Shown in pieces: positions 1 to 10,584 of a stretch of DNA of 64,000 bases; the stretch's first letter is position 1, and the number at the start of each line of letters is the position of its first letter. The DNA is from Cerasicoccus maritimus (GTDB taxonomy: Bacteria > Verrucomicrobiota > Verrucomicrobiia > Opitutales > Cerasicoccaceae), in NCBI GenBank assembly GCA_031296935.1, contig JAVDPD010000024.1, forward strand, positions 1 to 64,000, given 5' to 3'. The notes under the pieces are model-generated. The model searched no databases. It saw only the letters and a program-made list of their open reading frames with translations, and was not told the DNA's origin. Made by a program: the position numbers and the translations under genes.

Positions 1-114
1 TTTCGCCTCGATTCAGAAGCCGAAATTTTGCCTCTCGAATACATCTCGCCGACTCGATCAGACTTTTTAGACGCCCTTTTAGAGCAGACTTTCGAGCTCC
101 TCCAAGTCACCTGA
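1..114 (+). CDS. possible 3' end of an unidentified gene
   Basis: Reading frame 1 is open from the window edge to a TGA at 112-114 and gives 37 residues, mixed acidic and hydrophobic, ending in LLEQTFELLQVT. It looks like an ordinary protein C-terminus and would overlap the tail of the convergent gene on the minus strand by about 36 bases. Too little is present to name a family. The other two forward frames look less protein-like. It may be a chance open frame. Confidence 0.3.
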   Translation, partial: FRLDSEAEILPLEYISPTRSDFLDALLEQTFELLQVT

Positions 115-1038
115 ACGCACGAGGAAGTAAATCATGTCACCGTCAGACCAGGCAAGGACGACCATTTGTTCGAGGGTCACCGTCTGAGGCTGTGGTTTCG
201 ATGAAAAGTCGGGAAACAATCCTGAGCGGACGATGTAGACATCCACTTGCTCGTGATTCTGCATCCGCACGACAGAGACGATTTGCCCTCCCCATTGCAT
301 GATGGTGCAGCCGACTTCGGGGAGTGGGTCGATGTTTTCGGGCAGGTTGTGGCAAGTGGGCGCACCCTTTTGGCTCAAATACTCGTTGATGGCGCTGAGG
401 TCGGTGGATTCCAAGCTCAGCGGTTGATTTGAGGCGTGATGCTGGCTGATGTCCTGGTAAAATTGGTCAAGGTCCTCAGCTTGTAACTCGGGGCTGTCAA
501 ACATCATGATGCCTACCACGAGCATGAGGACGACGGCCGCCGCGGCTGAGATGAAGCTCGGGTTTTGCCACCAGCGACGCTTCGTGGCGTCTGGGTTAAA
601 TGGGCAAGGGGCGCCTCCTTCGTTGGTGGGAATTTCCTGGGCAGCAGCTTCTTCGGTCGTCTCAGGTTTAAATTCGGTGATTTTTTCGTCGTCTGGCGTT
701 TCTTCGAGCTTGGGTTCTTGGGCCACTGGCACATTGATGGGCAGGGCAGGGGCGTCTTCAGCCTGCTCACCGGTCGAGGTGGGCACTGGCGCTGTGTCGG
801 TCGCAGACTGCGCTTGCTTCATGGCTTCCAGAATGCGCTCGTCGAGGCCTGCGGGCGGGGTAATTTCCTGGAGTTTAGCGGCAAAATTTTGATCAAATAC
901 CTGCTCTTGGGCAAACCACTCAGCGAGCTCGAGGTCTTCCTCCACGAGCATAAGCAGCTCTCCGATCTCGGGGTCTTCCGGATCGAGGTCCTCTGGGCGG
1001 AGGGCGGCCAGGCGTTCTTTGATCTTGTTGATGTCCAT
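79..1038 (-). CDS. putative anti-sigma factor, single-pass membrane protein
   Basis: A 319-residue protein with an acidic soluble N-terminal half (about 1-75), a Pro/Glu/Ala-rich linker (80-150), one transmembrane helix at about 161-180 preceded by KRRWW, and a C-terminal domain that is probably extracytoplasmic. The linker and the C-terminal domain hold three cysteines (APCPF, PTCHN, GCTIM). It starts 24 bases after the stop of the ECF sigma gene at 1063-1560, on the same strand, so the two are almost certainly co-transcribed. Sigma then single-pass membrane protein is the usual layout of an ECF sigma/anti-sigma pair, and the cytoplasmic N-terminus would hold the sigma factor. I do not see a clear HxxxCxxC zinc anti-sigma motif, so the role rests mainly on context. 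No named domain is recognised in the C-terminal part. Confidence 0.65.
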   Translation of the reverse strand: MDINKIKERLAALRPEDLDPEDPEIGELLMLVEEDLELAEWFAQEQVFDQNFAAKLQEITPPAGLDERILEAMKQAQSATDTAPVPTSTGEQAEDAPALPINVPVAQEPKLEETPDDEKITEFKPETTEEAAAQEIPTNEGGAPCPFNPDATKRRWWQNPSFISAAAAVVLMLVVGIMMFDSPELQAEDLDQFYQDISQHHASNQPLSLESTDLSAINEYLSQKGAPTCHNLPENIDPLPEVGCTIMQWGGQIVSVVRMQNHEQVDVYIVRSGLFPDFSSKPQPQTVTLEQMVVLAWSDGDMIYFLVRSGDLEELESLL

Positions 1039-1062
1039 GTTGTCTGAGTTGAGAGCGATTTT

Positions 1063-1560
1063 TTAGGAGCTGAGTAGTGCCTTCTTCAATTGTACCTTAC
1101 CACGTGAAAGCCGCGACATGACGGTTCCGATTGGGATGTCGAGCATCTTGGCGATTTCCTTGTAGCTGAGGTCCTTGAGGTAGAAGAGGATGAGCGGCTC
1201 GCGGTAGGCTTCATCCACTTTTTCAAGAGCCGCCACAGCGCTTCGTCCGTCGAGCTTACTGGTAATGCCCGGGTCCACCTGGGGGGCCTCAGCTTCGATG
1301 ATTTCGGGTTCCTGGTAGGTGACGTTGGCTCCGCGACGGCGGATCCGCAAGAATTCCCGGTAAAGCGTGGTGAAGAGCCATGACTTGACCTTGCTGGCGT
1401 CCCGGAGGGAATCGCCTTTCTCGGCATAGACCACAAAGGTCTGCTGGGTGAGGTCGCATGCTTCATCTTCATTTTTCGACAGGCTATAGGCGAACCGATA
1501 CAGCGGCTGATAATAGTCGGCCACTAGTTGGCGGAAGTCTATATCCGGGTTTTCAGACAT
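1063..1560 (-). CDS. ECF-type RNA polymerase sigma factor
   Basis: A 165-residue sigma-70 family protein, the usual ECF length. Region 2 (about 10-75) contains the helix around FAYSLSKNEDEACDLTQQTF, followed by KSWLFTTLYREFLRIRRR, which is typical of the core-binding and -10 recognition part. Region 4 (about 105-160) has the helix-turn-helix LSYKEIAKMLDIPIGTVMSR ending in SRGKVQLKKAL, for -35 recognition. Regions 1 and 3 are absent. The start ATG at 1558-1560 is the only reasonable one. The membrane protein gene directly downstream (79-1038) is the likely anti-sigma factor. The regulon cannot be read from the window; the region upstream (1561-1678) should contain its promoter, but no clear consensus was assigned. 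Confidence 0.92.
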   Translation of the reverse strand: MSENPDIDFRQLVADYYQPLYRFAYSLSKNEDEACDLTQQTFVVYAEKGDSLRDASKVKSWLFTTLYREFLRIRRRGANVTYQEPEIIEAEAPQVDPGITSKLDGRSAVAALEKVDEAYREPLILFYLKDLSYKEIAKMLDIPIGTVMSRLSRGKVQLKKALLSS

Positions 1561-1678
1561 GCGAGTCGGCTCAGTTTAAGTTTATTCCCTTTAAATCACT
1601 TCCTTGACGAAAAAGCCATGAATTAAGTAATGCTGATTGGCGATCGATGGGGCGTGCGTCACGCCCTGGGTCGGTCCC

Positions 1679-2761
1679 TCAAAGTAAAAGCATTGCGTCT
1701 CCATAGCTGTAAAAACGATATCGCAGGGAGATAGCCTCCAGATACAACTCCTTCAACCATTTAATTCCGTCAAGTTTCCCCGGGGTCAAAAATCCACTCA
1801 CCAAACACAGCAACGTGGACCGCGGTAAATGGAAGTTCGTGATCAGCGAATCGACCAGTTGAAACTGAGCTGGCGGGTAGATGAAAATATCAGCCTCGGC
1901 GGCAAATGGGCCGGCAGCGTCGGGCATTTTGCGCGCGTAGTCTTCTACCGCACGCAGGGATGTGGTGCCGACGCAGAGGCGTGGGCCGCCCGTTTGAGCA
2001 GCAAGGGCCTGGCGGGTGGAATCGGCGATTTCGTAAAACTCACGGTGAATCTCGTGGTCCTCAATGCGATCCACGGCAATCGGGCGAAACGTGTCGAGGC
2101 CAACGTGCAGGGTTACGTCATGAAAGCTGGTGCCTGCTGCGATAAGCTGCGCAATGAGCTCTGGCGTGAAATGCAGGCCAGCGGTCGGGGCGGCGGCTGC
2201 GACTTTGCGTTCGGGGTCAGCGTAAACCGTCTGATAACGCTCGCGGTCGAATTCGGACCAATCCTTGGCGGCGTCGGCTTCGCGGCGGGCTTGCTCGATG
2301 TAAGGAGGCAGGGGGAGATTGCCCGCCATCTCGGCAATCGCGGTGACACTGTCCTGGCCGGCAAGCGGAGTGAAGCGCACGCGGTTTTCACCATCGGGAC
2401 GTTTCTCAATGACTTCCGCCGAAAAAATGCCATCCACGCCAAACGTCGCTCCTTGCTGTAGACGGCGTCCTGGCTTGAGCAGACACCAGAATTCCCAGGG
2501 CTTCTCGGCCGGGTGGAGCAGCAGGCACTCCACAGCGCCGCCGGTTGGGCGCTTTGCGGGGAGCCGGGCGCGAAAGACACAGGCGTTGTTGCGGAAGATA
2601 CGGCACGCGGGCAGGAAGTCGGGTAGGTCGTGGAAGTGGGCATGCTCGACGTTGCCCGTGGCGCGGTCGACAACCATGAGGCGCGAGTTGTCCCGCCGAT
2701 CCGCAGGCGCTTGGGCTATGAGATCTTCTGGTAATGGGTAATCAAATTCGTCGGTTTGCAT
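1679..2761 (-). CDS. queA: S-adenosylmethionine:tRNA ribosyltransferase-isomerase
   Basis: QueA transfers and isomerises the ribosyl moiety of SAM onto 7-aminomethyl-7-deazaguanine in tRNA, making epoxyqueuosine at the wobble base. The 360-residue protein begins with the family signature DEFDYPLPEDLIAQ, continues with a RDNSRLMVVDR segment, and carries the conserved AAPTAGLHFTPELI block near residue 190 and the late motif LITNFHLPRSTLLCLVS, all typical of QueA. Length fits the family (about 340-360). ATG at 2759-2761. It is monocistronic as far as visible: the sigma/anti-sigma pair downstream is 118 bases away. No tgt or queG is present in the window. Confidence 0.95.
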   Translation of the reverse strand: MQTDEFDYPLPEDLIAQAPADRRDNSRLMVVDRATGNVEHAHFHDLPDFLPACRIFRNNACVFRARLPAKRPTGGAVECLLLHPAEKPWEFWCLLKPGRRLQQGATFGVDGIFSAEVIEKRPDGENRVRFTPLAGQDSVTAIAEMAGNLPLPPYIEQARREADAAKDWSEFDRERYQTVYADPERKVAAAAPTAGLHFTPELIAQLIAAGTSFHDVTLHVGLDTFRPIAVDRIEDHEIHREFYEIADSTRQALAAQTGGPRLCVGTTSLRAVEDYARKMPDAAGPFAAEADIFIYPPAQFQLVDSLITNFHLPRSTLLCLVSGFLTPGKLDGIKWLKELYLEAISLRYRFYSYGDAMLLL

Positions 2762-3034
2762 GATGTCGGGCGGTGTCTGAAGTCGCAGCCATTAGTGGTG
2801 TAAAAAAAATGTTTACTTCAGTTTTTTAGGTAGGTGGAAGAATCTAGCTGATAAATGGAATAGCCTAAATTGAGTTCATTGATCTGCCTTTAGGGGATCA
2901 TGAAAGCTTCTTAGGTGAATTTTCTTACTTATTGAAACTGAAACTTCAAAAAGACACCCCTAAAGTATTGATCTTGGCGAAACAAAGCGCCAATTTCTCC
3001 TTCTCGTCAGCTTTGTTTTCTCAGACATTTTTCC

Positions 3035-4204
3035 ATGCCAAACGACAGTAATACGCTTCTCATCGCCATCGTAGTTGGTGTAATCATCGCTGTTCTCGCG
3101 GTTGCGCTCTTTATTTTGATGCGCAAGCCTAAGCATCAAGGGCAGGCCCAACCCCTGGTCAACCGTAACCCGAATTATGGCCCTCGTTCTGAGGCTGATA
3201 AGACCAGTGCCGCCGCCACTGCTAAGCCAGTTGAGAAAAAGGCCGAACCAGCTCCGGCTAGTCCACTTAAACCCAAGCCTGTCGAGGAAAAGCCCGCTGC
3301 TAAGGTTGAGCCTGTTGAGGAAAAGCCTGTTGAAAAGGCCAAGCCTGCTGAGCCCGCCAAGCCGGTCGAAGCCGCTAAGGCGCCGGTGCCTGCACCTGCG
3401 GTGGAGGAAGACGAGTGGGGGGATGACGACGCTTGGGACATCGAAACCACCGCCGAAGCTGACATCGATTCTATTGGTGTAACCAGCGAGGAAGAAGAGT
3501 TTTCCGCGGGAGTTAAAGCCCAACAGGAAGAAAGCGCCGCCAAGCCCAAGAAAATCGTCGATCGGCGTTCTACTGAGGAAGACGACGACGACTGGGGTAA
3601 TGAAGGCGATCAGGATGTAGAATTTGCTGATAACTGGACTGGTCCGGTCCTCCAGCGTGTGTCGTCTGAGATTAAAAAGGCCTTCAAAGATGGTAGCCTA
3701 AATCAGGAGTTTCACGTTTCCAAGCGCAAGGAAGCCGACGAACTCATCGTTAAGTGTGTTCAGGCATACCTGAAGGACAATGATAACGCAGAAGTGAAAG
3801 CTGCGAATGAGCGTATCTTTGCCCTTCACTGTAAAATACAGCTTTCTGACCTTCCCGAAATCGTTGAGTCCTTCGTGGATTCTGGCGATGATGGCAACCA
3901 GAAGCACTTCGCTGATTTCGAAGACATGTGCAATACGCATGAAGACTCCGTGCTCGTGCTCTTTGAACGCTTCAACACCACGTTGCCGATTAACCTGCGC
4001 AGTCGTCGCATTGCCGAAATCTCCAAGCCTCTGGCCGCTGTCGTCTACCTAGCACCTGAGTGGGAAGACGATGACTTTGATCGTCCAGACTTTGACGAAC
4101 GCGATGAGGACATCGACGAGAATGTCGACTACCTCGAGGACTTCTACGATCAACTCGAAGACGACGAAGAAGAAGGTTCCGAAACCGACAAGAAGCAAGC
4201 CTAG
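3035..4204 (+). CDS. membrane-anchored protein with proline/lysine linker and acidic tail
   Basis: A 389-residue protein of unknown function. Residues 8-29 form one hydrophobic helix followed by MRKPKHQ, so the N-terminus is outside and the bulk is cytoplasmic, or it is a signal anchor. Residues about 45-120 are a low-complexity Ala/Pro/Lys/Glu linker with repeated KPVEEKP/KPAEPAKP units. Residues about 120-190 are highly acidic with several DDDDW-type runs (EEDEWGDDDAWD, EEDDDDWGNEGDQD). A folded C-terminal domain of about 170 residues follows and ends in an Asp/Glu-rich tail. No catalytic motif or known family is recognised. It stands alone between queA (opposite strand) and acs and is followed by a clear terminator. 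Confidence 0.8.
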   Translation: MPNDSNTLLIAIVVGVIIAVLAVALFILMRKPKHQGQAQPLVNRNPNYGPRSEADKTSAAATAKPVEKKAEPAPASPLKPKPVEEKPAAKVEPVEEKPVEKAKPAEPAKPVEAAKAPVPAPAVEEDEWGDDDAWDIETTAEADIDSIGVTSEEEEFSAGVKAQQEESAAKPKKIVDRRSTEEDDDDWGNEGDQDVEFADNWTGPVLQRVSSEIKKAFKDGSLNQEFHVSKRKEADELIVKCVQAYLKDNDNAEVKAANERIFALHCKIQLSDLPEIVESFVDSGDDGNQKHFADFEDMCNTHEDSVLVLFERFNTTLPINLRSRRIAEISKPLAAVVYLAPEWEDDDFDRPDFDERDEDIDENVDYLEDFYDQLEDDEEEGSETDKKQA

Positions 4205-4264
4205 GCCAGCCCTCCGGCTGGACTCGTAGGTTTGTTCCTGAGAAAAGCAAGGTAGCCAACTTTA

Positions 4265-4297
4265 AGGCCGACGCGAGAGCGTCGGCTTTTTCTGTTT
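4265..4297 (+). terminator. Rho-independent terminator
   Basis: Perfect 8-bp stem GCCGACGC/GCGTCGGC (4267-4274 and 4279-4286) with a GAGA tetraloop, followed by TTTTTCT. It lies 60 bases after the stop of the membrane-anchored protein gene and separates it from acs. Confidence 0.9.
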
Positions 4298-4475
4298 TGT
4301 AGAGCGTTAAGTTCGCCAGTCTACCGCCGCTGACACAATCAGTTCTAATAACTAGAAAGATTTCTAATCTCACTATTGCCTGCCTGCGTGAAACCAGTTT
4401 ACTGACAAGGCATTCTTCGCTGCAACCCTGCGTATGGAAACCTATAATCCCCCCCTTTATCTTGCTATCTAAACT

Positions 4476-6422
<1,947 letters not shown>

Positions 6423-6444
6423 GCGGGCCAACTTTAATCTCAAT

Positions 6445-6473
6445 AAAAGCAAGGCTTCGCGCCTTGCTTTTTT
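6445..6473 (+). terminator. Rho-independent terminator of acs
   Basis: Stem AAAAGCAAGGC (6445-6455) and GCCTTGCTTTT (6461-6471) around loop TTCGC, running into T residues. The A/T ends make it usable in both directions, and the minus-strand small gene at 6484-6657 ends just beside it. Confidence 0.9.
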
Positions 6474-6483
6474 GATGTCTGTA

Positions 6484-6657
6484 TCAGTCGTCCTCGTCTT
6501 CGTCGTAGGGGCGGTGCCCCAGCATTGAACCTTTCATGAAGCGCGCGTTCTTGAATTCCTTGTTTACGCGGCGGTTGGCCCAGACGTTATACATGAGCGC
6601 CACACCAGCAATAAAAAGGGCGACTCCGAGTATTCCTACGATTCCGAAGTCGCCCAT
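6484..6657 (-). CDS. small single-pass membrane protein, 57 residues
   Basis: ATG at 6655-6657 opens a 57-residue frame ending at TGA 6484-6486. It begins MGDFGIVGILGVALFIAG, a transmembrane helix at about 3-24 (through VALMYNVW), then a basic stretch (NRRVNKEFKNARFMKG) and an acidic tail ending YDEDEDD. The order helix, positive residues and acidic tail suggests a real small protein with its C-terminus in the cytoplasm. It lies between the acs terminator and the E2 gene, about 100 bases upstream of nothing else on its strand. No family is recognised. Coding is inferred from composition only. Confidence 0.6.
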   Translation of the reverse strand: MGDFGIVGILGVALFIAGVALMYNVWANRRVNKEFKNARFMKGSMLGHRPYDEDEDD

Positions 6658-6755
6658 TATTTAAATCTGTTTGCTGTTTAGTCGCACTCGCGTCCCAAAT
6701 TTGCCTCTCAGCCTTTGCGCATTGCGGCAAACTCTCCGGTGCAGCGGGACGCTGC

Positions 6756-8078
6756 CTAGACGAGCATGAGGGCGGGCTTTTCGAGCGTTTCCTTGAGTGC
6801 CATGAGGAACTCTGCGCCGACAGCGCCATCGATGATGCGGTGGTCGCCGGCCATGCCGATGCTCATGCGCTGACCCACAACAATCTCGCCCTTGTCGTTG
6901 ACGACGGGCTTCTTGATCGTGGCGCCCACGGAGAGAATCGCGGCGTTCGGCATGTTGATGATGCCGTAGAAGCCGGTCACGCCATACATGCCGAGGTTCG
7001 TCACGGTAAAGGTGGAGCCGGACATCTCGTCGGCACCGAGCTTCTTGCTGCGTGCCTTCTTGATGAGTGCCTTGGCTTCCGCAGAAATCGTGCGCAGGCT
7101 CTTGGACTCTGCATTGCGAATGACGGGCGTTACCAAGCCGTCTTCCAGCGCCACGCCGAAGGCGAGGTTCACGGAGCCGGACTGCTGGATTACATCACCC
7201 TGCCAGGATGCATTGACCTGCGGCACGCGACGGAGAGCCTCGGCGCTGGCCTTGAGGATGAAGTCATTCACGGTAAACTTGATGCCGCCTTGTTCGGCGG
7301 GCAGATCGGCCAAAGTGCCATTGAGCTCGGCGCGCATCTTGATGAGTGCTGCGGCGTCGACTTCGGTTTCCAGGTAGAAGTGGGGAACCTCGGTCTTCGA
7401 CTGGAGCAAGCGCTTGGCAATGACCTTGCGCATCTGCGAAACCTTGATCGTCTTTTCTTCCAGACCGGGGGCCGGAGCGAGCAGGGCGGGGGCTGCGACA
7501 GCGGCAGGCGCTTCAGCCGCCGGAGCAGTGACGCCCTTTTCGGCGGCTTCTTCCACGTCCTTCTTGACGATGCGGCCACCGGGGCCACTGCCCTTGATCG
7601 TGCTCAGCGGAATGCCCTTGGACTCAGCCAGTTTGCGGGCGAGCGGGGAAATTTTGATGCGCTTGCCGTCGTTGCCAGTTTCCGGCTGTGCGGGGGCTTG
7701 CAGGGTTTCCTGCTTGCGGCCTTCTGCGTTGCCGGTGTCGGTGCTGACTTCCTTGTCTTCCTTCGGCTCCTTAACTTCGGTGTCGAAAGGCTTTTCGGCG
7801 GCGGCCGGCGCAGACGGTGCGTCGGGGGCTGCTTCGCCCTTTTCGCCAATGGCGCAGATCGGCGCGCCGACGGGAGTTTCGGTGCCAGGGCCGGCGTAGA
7901 TTTTCAGGATCACGCCATCCGCCACGAGGTTTTCCAGGTCCATGGTTGCTTTGTCCGTTTCGACATCGCAGAGGATATCGCCGACGGAGACTTCGTCGCC
8001 TTCTTGCTTGCGCCAGGAGGAGATGGTGCCGACTTCCATGGTGTCGGACAGCTTGGGCATATTGATGATTTCAGCCAT
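6756..8078 (-). CDS. pdhC: pyruvate dehydrogenase complex E2, dihydrolipoamide acetyltransferase
   Basis: The core subunit that takes the acetyl group from E1 on a lipoyl arm and passes it to CoA. The 440-residue protein has one N-terminal lipoyl domain (about 1-80) with the lipoylated lysine in VETDKATMD (K43), an Ala/Pro/Glu linker, a peripheral-subunit-binding domain (about 143-178, ISPLARKLAESKGIPLSTIKG), a second flexible linker, and the catalytic 2-oxoacid acyltransferase domain (about 215-440) ending with GDHRIIDGAVGAEFL. Its His (about 413) and Asp (about 417) are the catalytic pair. The opening MPKLSDTMEVGTISSW resembles pyruvate rather than oxoglutarate E2. E1 and E3 genes are not in the window, which is unusual because they are often clustered. 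Confidence 0.93.
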   Translation of the reverse strand: MAEIINMPKLSDTMEVGTISSWRKQEGDEVSVGDILCDVETDKATMDLENLVADGVILKIYAGPGTETPVGAPICAIGEKGEAAPDAPSAPAAAEKPFDTEVKEPKEDKEVSTDTGNAEGRKQETLQAPAQPETGNDGKRIKISPLARKLAESKGIPLSTIKGSGPGGRIVKKDVEEAAEKGVTAPAAEAPAAVAAPALLAPAPGLEEKTIKVSQMRKVIAKRLLQSKTEVPHFYLETEVDAAALIKMRAELNGTLADLPAEQGGIKFTVNDFILKASAEALRRVPQVNASWQGDVIQQSGSVNLAFGVALEDGLVTPVIRNAESKSLRTISAEAKALIKKARSKKLGADEMSGSTFTVTNLGMYGVTGFYGIINMPNAAILSVGATIKKPVVNDKGEIVVGQRMSIGMAGDHRIIDGAVGAEFLMALKETLEKPALMLV

Positions 8079-8165
8079 ACTTCAGGTTTCTAAATAGTGT
8101 AAGCGGAATGGTGCAAAAACTTAGTTAACTTGGCGTCTCGCGCGGGCCTGTCAATGGCGCACTGG

Positions 8166-9590
8166 TCACTTTTGGTTCTGGGTCTCGCCTGAAGCCGCAT
8201 TTTCCGACAAAAATTTCTGTACAAAGGCAACGCCACCAGCCTCGTCGTTGAAATCCCCGTCAAGCTGCGCCTCGAAGGCCGCCGCCAGGATTTCCTTAAA
8301 CTGCACACCGGGCTTGAGTCCCAGCTCGATTAGATGGCGGCCCAAAATGAGCGGCTTGGGCGCACTGTCGCGGATCGCCAGCTCCTCGGCTTTCGTGCGA
8401 AGCCAATCGCCGGCGGGGAAATCTGCGGGCAGGGGGGGGCGTCCGCCCATATCGGCGGCGGAGACGCGAAGCAGGCGGTCGATACGCCCGACTTTCCCCG
8501 CGAGGCGGCGCACGGCGGCGTTGGACGCCTTGTTTCGGTAGAAGTCAGACGGACGCATGTGAGTTTCGATCAGCGGCAGCACCTGCTCGATCAGCTCGCG
8601 ATGGTTGGTGAGGCGGCGGAGAAAGGTCTCCGCGATGGGCAGGCCTTCCACGTCGTGCGCGGGAGAGCGGATGCGGCCATTGTCGTCGGTGTAGGTGGTG
8701 ACCGGCTTGCCAATGTCGTGCAGCAGCACGGCGAACCCGACAACCAAGTCTTCCCACGGATCGCCGATCTTCTCGCGGGCAAATGCGTCCAGGCAATGCA
8801 GCGTGTGGACCCATGCGTTGCCCTCTGGGTGCCACTTTGGATCCTGCGGGCAAGTCGTTAGCGCCACCAGCTCCGGGTAATAACGCAGCCAGCCGCACTC
8901 CTGCAAAAAATACAGCCCGAGCGACGGCTTCTCACCCTTGCGAATCAGCTTGGCCCACTCTTCGAACAGGCGCTCCTTGGGCAAATCTTCCGCTTCGATG
9001 GAGCGGCAAAGTTCCAGCGTTTCTGGCGCGATGGTCAGCTCAAATCGCGCGAGAAACTGCATCGCGCGCAGCACGCGCAGTGGGTCTTCGGCGAACTGAT
9101 GTGACACGTGGCGGAGCACGCCGTTGGCGAGGTCCTGCTGGCCATTGGCGGGGTCGATCAGCTCATTCGTCAGCGGGTCCCACGAGATCGCATTGAGCGT
9201 GAAATCGCGCCGTGCGGCCGCCTCGGCAAAGGTCATATCGGGGTCGCCTTCGATGGCAAATGCCTTGTGTCCGACGCCGTCCTTCCGTTCGCGACGGGGG
9301 AGGGCCACGTCGATATCCAGCCCCTTGATGATGAACACCCCAAATGAGCGCCCAACCTGATCGATTCGAAACTTGGCCGATAGCAGTTGCTCCAGCTGAC
9401 CGGCTGCCAAGCCGAAGACTTCCACGTCGAGATCCTTCGGGTTCGCGCCGAGTAAGGCATCGCGCACGGCACCGCCGACGACCACTGCGCGTCCACCTGC
9501 CGCCGTGACATCCTCCGCTATTTCGCGGATTGCTTGGCCGGCGTGGCTCTTCAAGTCGATCAAGTTTGGTCGTTGCGTGTTTTCCGCCAT
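8166..9590 (-). CDS. CCA tRNA nucleotidyltransferase / poly(A) polymerase family protein with HD domain
   Basis: A class II nucleotidyltransferase-fold enzyme that adds or repairs the CCA end of tRNA, or a close relative. In 474 residues it has the head-domain signature [23 protein letters not shown] (GG at about 38-39, DLD at about 53-55 binding the metals), then a [10 protein letters not shown] segment and the flexible-arm motif [18 protein letters not shown]-terminal HD domain carries [13 protein letters not shown] near residue 287 and a later [10 protein letters not shown]. The HD domain is typical of the E. coli-type CCA enzyme with phosphohydrolase activity. I cannot tell CCA-adding from poly(A)-adding by eye. 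ATG at 9588-9590; the E2 gene starts 87 bases downstream. Confidence 0.88.
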   Translation of the reverse strand: MAENTQRPNLIDLKSHAGQAIREIAEDVTAAGGRAVVVGGAVRDALLGANPKDLDVEVFGLAAGQLEQLLSAKFRIDQVGRSFGVFIIKGLDIDVALPRRERKDGVGHKAFAIEGDPDMTFAEAAARRDFTLNAISWDPLTNELIDPANGQQDLANGVLRHVSHQFAEDPLRVLRAMQFLARFELTIAPETLELCRSIEAEDLPKERLFEEWAKLIRKGEKPSLGLYFLQECGWLRYYPELVALTTCPQDPKWHPEGNAWVHTLHCLDAFAREKIGDPWEDLVVGFAVLLHDIGKPVTTYTDDNGRIRSPAHDVEGLPIAETFLRRLTNHRELIEQVLPLIETHMRPSDFYRNKASNAAVRRLAGKVGRIDRLLRVSAADMGGRPPLPADFPAGDWLRTKAEELAIRDSAPKPLILGRHLIELGLKPGVQFKEILAAAFEAQLDGDFNDEAGGVAFVQKFLSENAASGETQNQK

Positions 9591-9666
9591 AAAATTGTGA
9601 CTCCGTATTTGACTTTTTCGAGATCCTTATCTTTAGTATGTGACCTAATTTAGTAAGGAATAGATT

Positions 9667-10404
9667 GTGGAGAACAAGACCAGCATGTTAGCAGAACTCG
9701 AAGACTTGCAAGCGATTAACCAGCGCCTGGAAGGTGAGACCGCACACGCCCGGATCAAGTGGGCGTTCGAGACGCTTGGCGAGCAACTGGTGATGAGCAC
9801 GAGCTTTGGTGTGCAGTCTGCCGCCCTGCTGCATCTGGCGAACTCTGTGGCACCAGGCATTCCTGTGATCTTCTGCGACACTGGCTACCTTTTTCCAGAA
9901 ACCTATCGTTTTGCGGCTGAGCTGAGTGAGCGCCTCAAACTCAACCTCAAGGTCTATAATCCGCAGCGGACCGCCGCCTGGCAGGAGGCCATTCACGGCG
10001 AGCGTTGGGGCAAGGATCTGAAATCGCTGGAGGACTACAACTTTGAGAATAAAGTCGAGCCGATGAACCGCGCACTCACCGAGCACAACGCACTCGGTTG
10101 GATGAGTGGCCTCCGCCGCCAGCAGTCATCCACGCGCCAGCACCTGCGCCCGGTTGAGCGCCAGAACAAGATGTTCAAGATCCACCCGATCATTGATTGG
10201 TCCGACCGTGATATCTACATGTATCTGACGCAAAACAACCTCCCATATCATCCGTTGTGGGACGAGGGTTATGTGTCAGTGGGCGATGTCCACAGCACGA
10301 GCAAACTCGGCGAAGGCATGACGGCCGAGGAAACCCGCTTCAACGGCATGAAGCGCGAATGCGGCCTCCACGAAGTCAGCAATCGCGTCGACTTCCAAAT
10401 CTAG
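9667..10404 (+). CDS. cysH: phosphoadenylyl-sulfate reductase
   Basis: Reduces PAPS to sulfite and 3',5'-ADP in assimilatory sulfate reduction, using thioredoxin or glutaredoxin. The 245-residue protein has the PP-loop segment [13 protein letters not shown] (about 43-55), [12 protein letters not shown] (67-78), the PAPS-binding [15 protein letters not shown], and the C-terminal catalytic ECGLHEVSN. The paired cysteines that bind a 4Fe-4S cluster in APS reductases are not present, so PAPS is the expected substrate. The start is GTG at 9667, supported by AAGGA at 9655-9659 seven bases upstream; no ATG is better placed. No other cys genes are adjacent. A GC-rich hairpin stretch follows. Confidence 0.92.
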   Translation: MENKTSMLAELEDLQAINQRLEGETAHARIKWAFETLGEQLVMSTSFGVQSAALLHLANSVAPGIPVIFCDTGYLFPETYRFAAELSERLKLNLKVYNPQRTAAWQEAIHGERWGKDLKSLEDYNFENKVEPMNRALTEHNALGWMSGLRRQQSSTRQHLRPVERQNKMFKIHPIIDWSDRDIYMYLTQNNLPYHPLWDEGYVSVGDVHSTSKLGEGMTAEETRFNGMKRECGLHEVSNRVDFQI

Positions 10405-10493
10405 GCAGCGTCCCGTTGGCAGCGTCCCGCTGCACCGTCGGATGCGTTGCATCCGGATTTGCCCATTGGGCAAATGGCTCGTCGGACTTGATG

Positions 10494-10517
10494 GTAGCGC
10501 GGATCGTCTCGATCCGC
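10494..10517 (+). repeat. REP-like element: GTAG head plus hairpin
   Basis: GTAG at 10494-10497 followed by the hairpin GCGGATC-GTCTC-GATCCGC (10499-10517). It shares the GTAG head and hairpin layout with elements at 28008-28038 and 46358-46427. It lies in the gap after cysH, which also holds two copies of GCAGCGTCCCG and other short dyads near 10436-10480. It could also work as a transcript-end hairpin for cysH, though no T run follows. Confidence 0.5.
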
Positions 10518-10584
10518 AGTTTCATCCTGTTGGCAAGGTAGGGCGCAGTCTCCAGACAAGCCGACTGCACTAGAGTGGTTTTAA

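Noticed and set aside
2960..3523. Open frame of 187 residues on the minus strand opposite the membrane-anchored protein
   Set aside because: It reads through the reverse of the Lys/Pro/Glu linker and has the composition expected of an antisense shadow, with no start signal.
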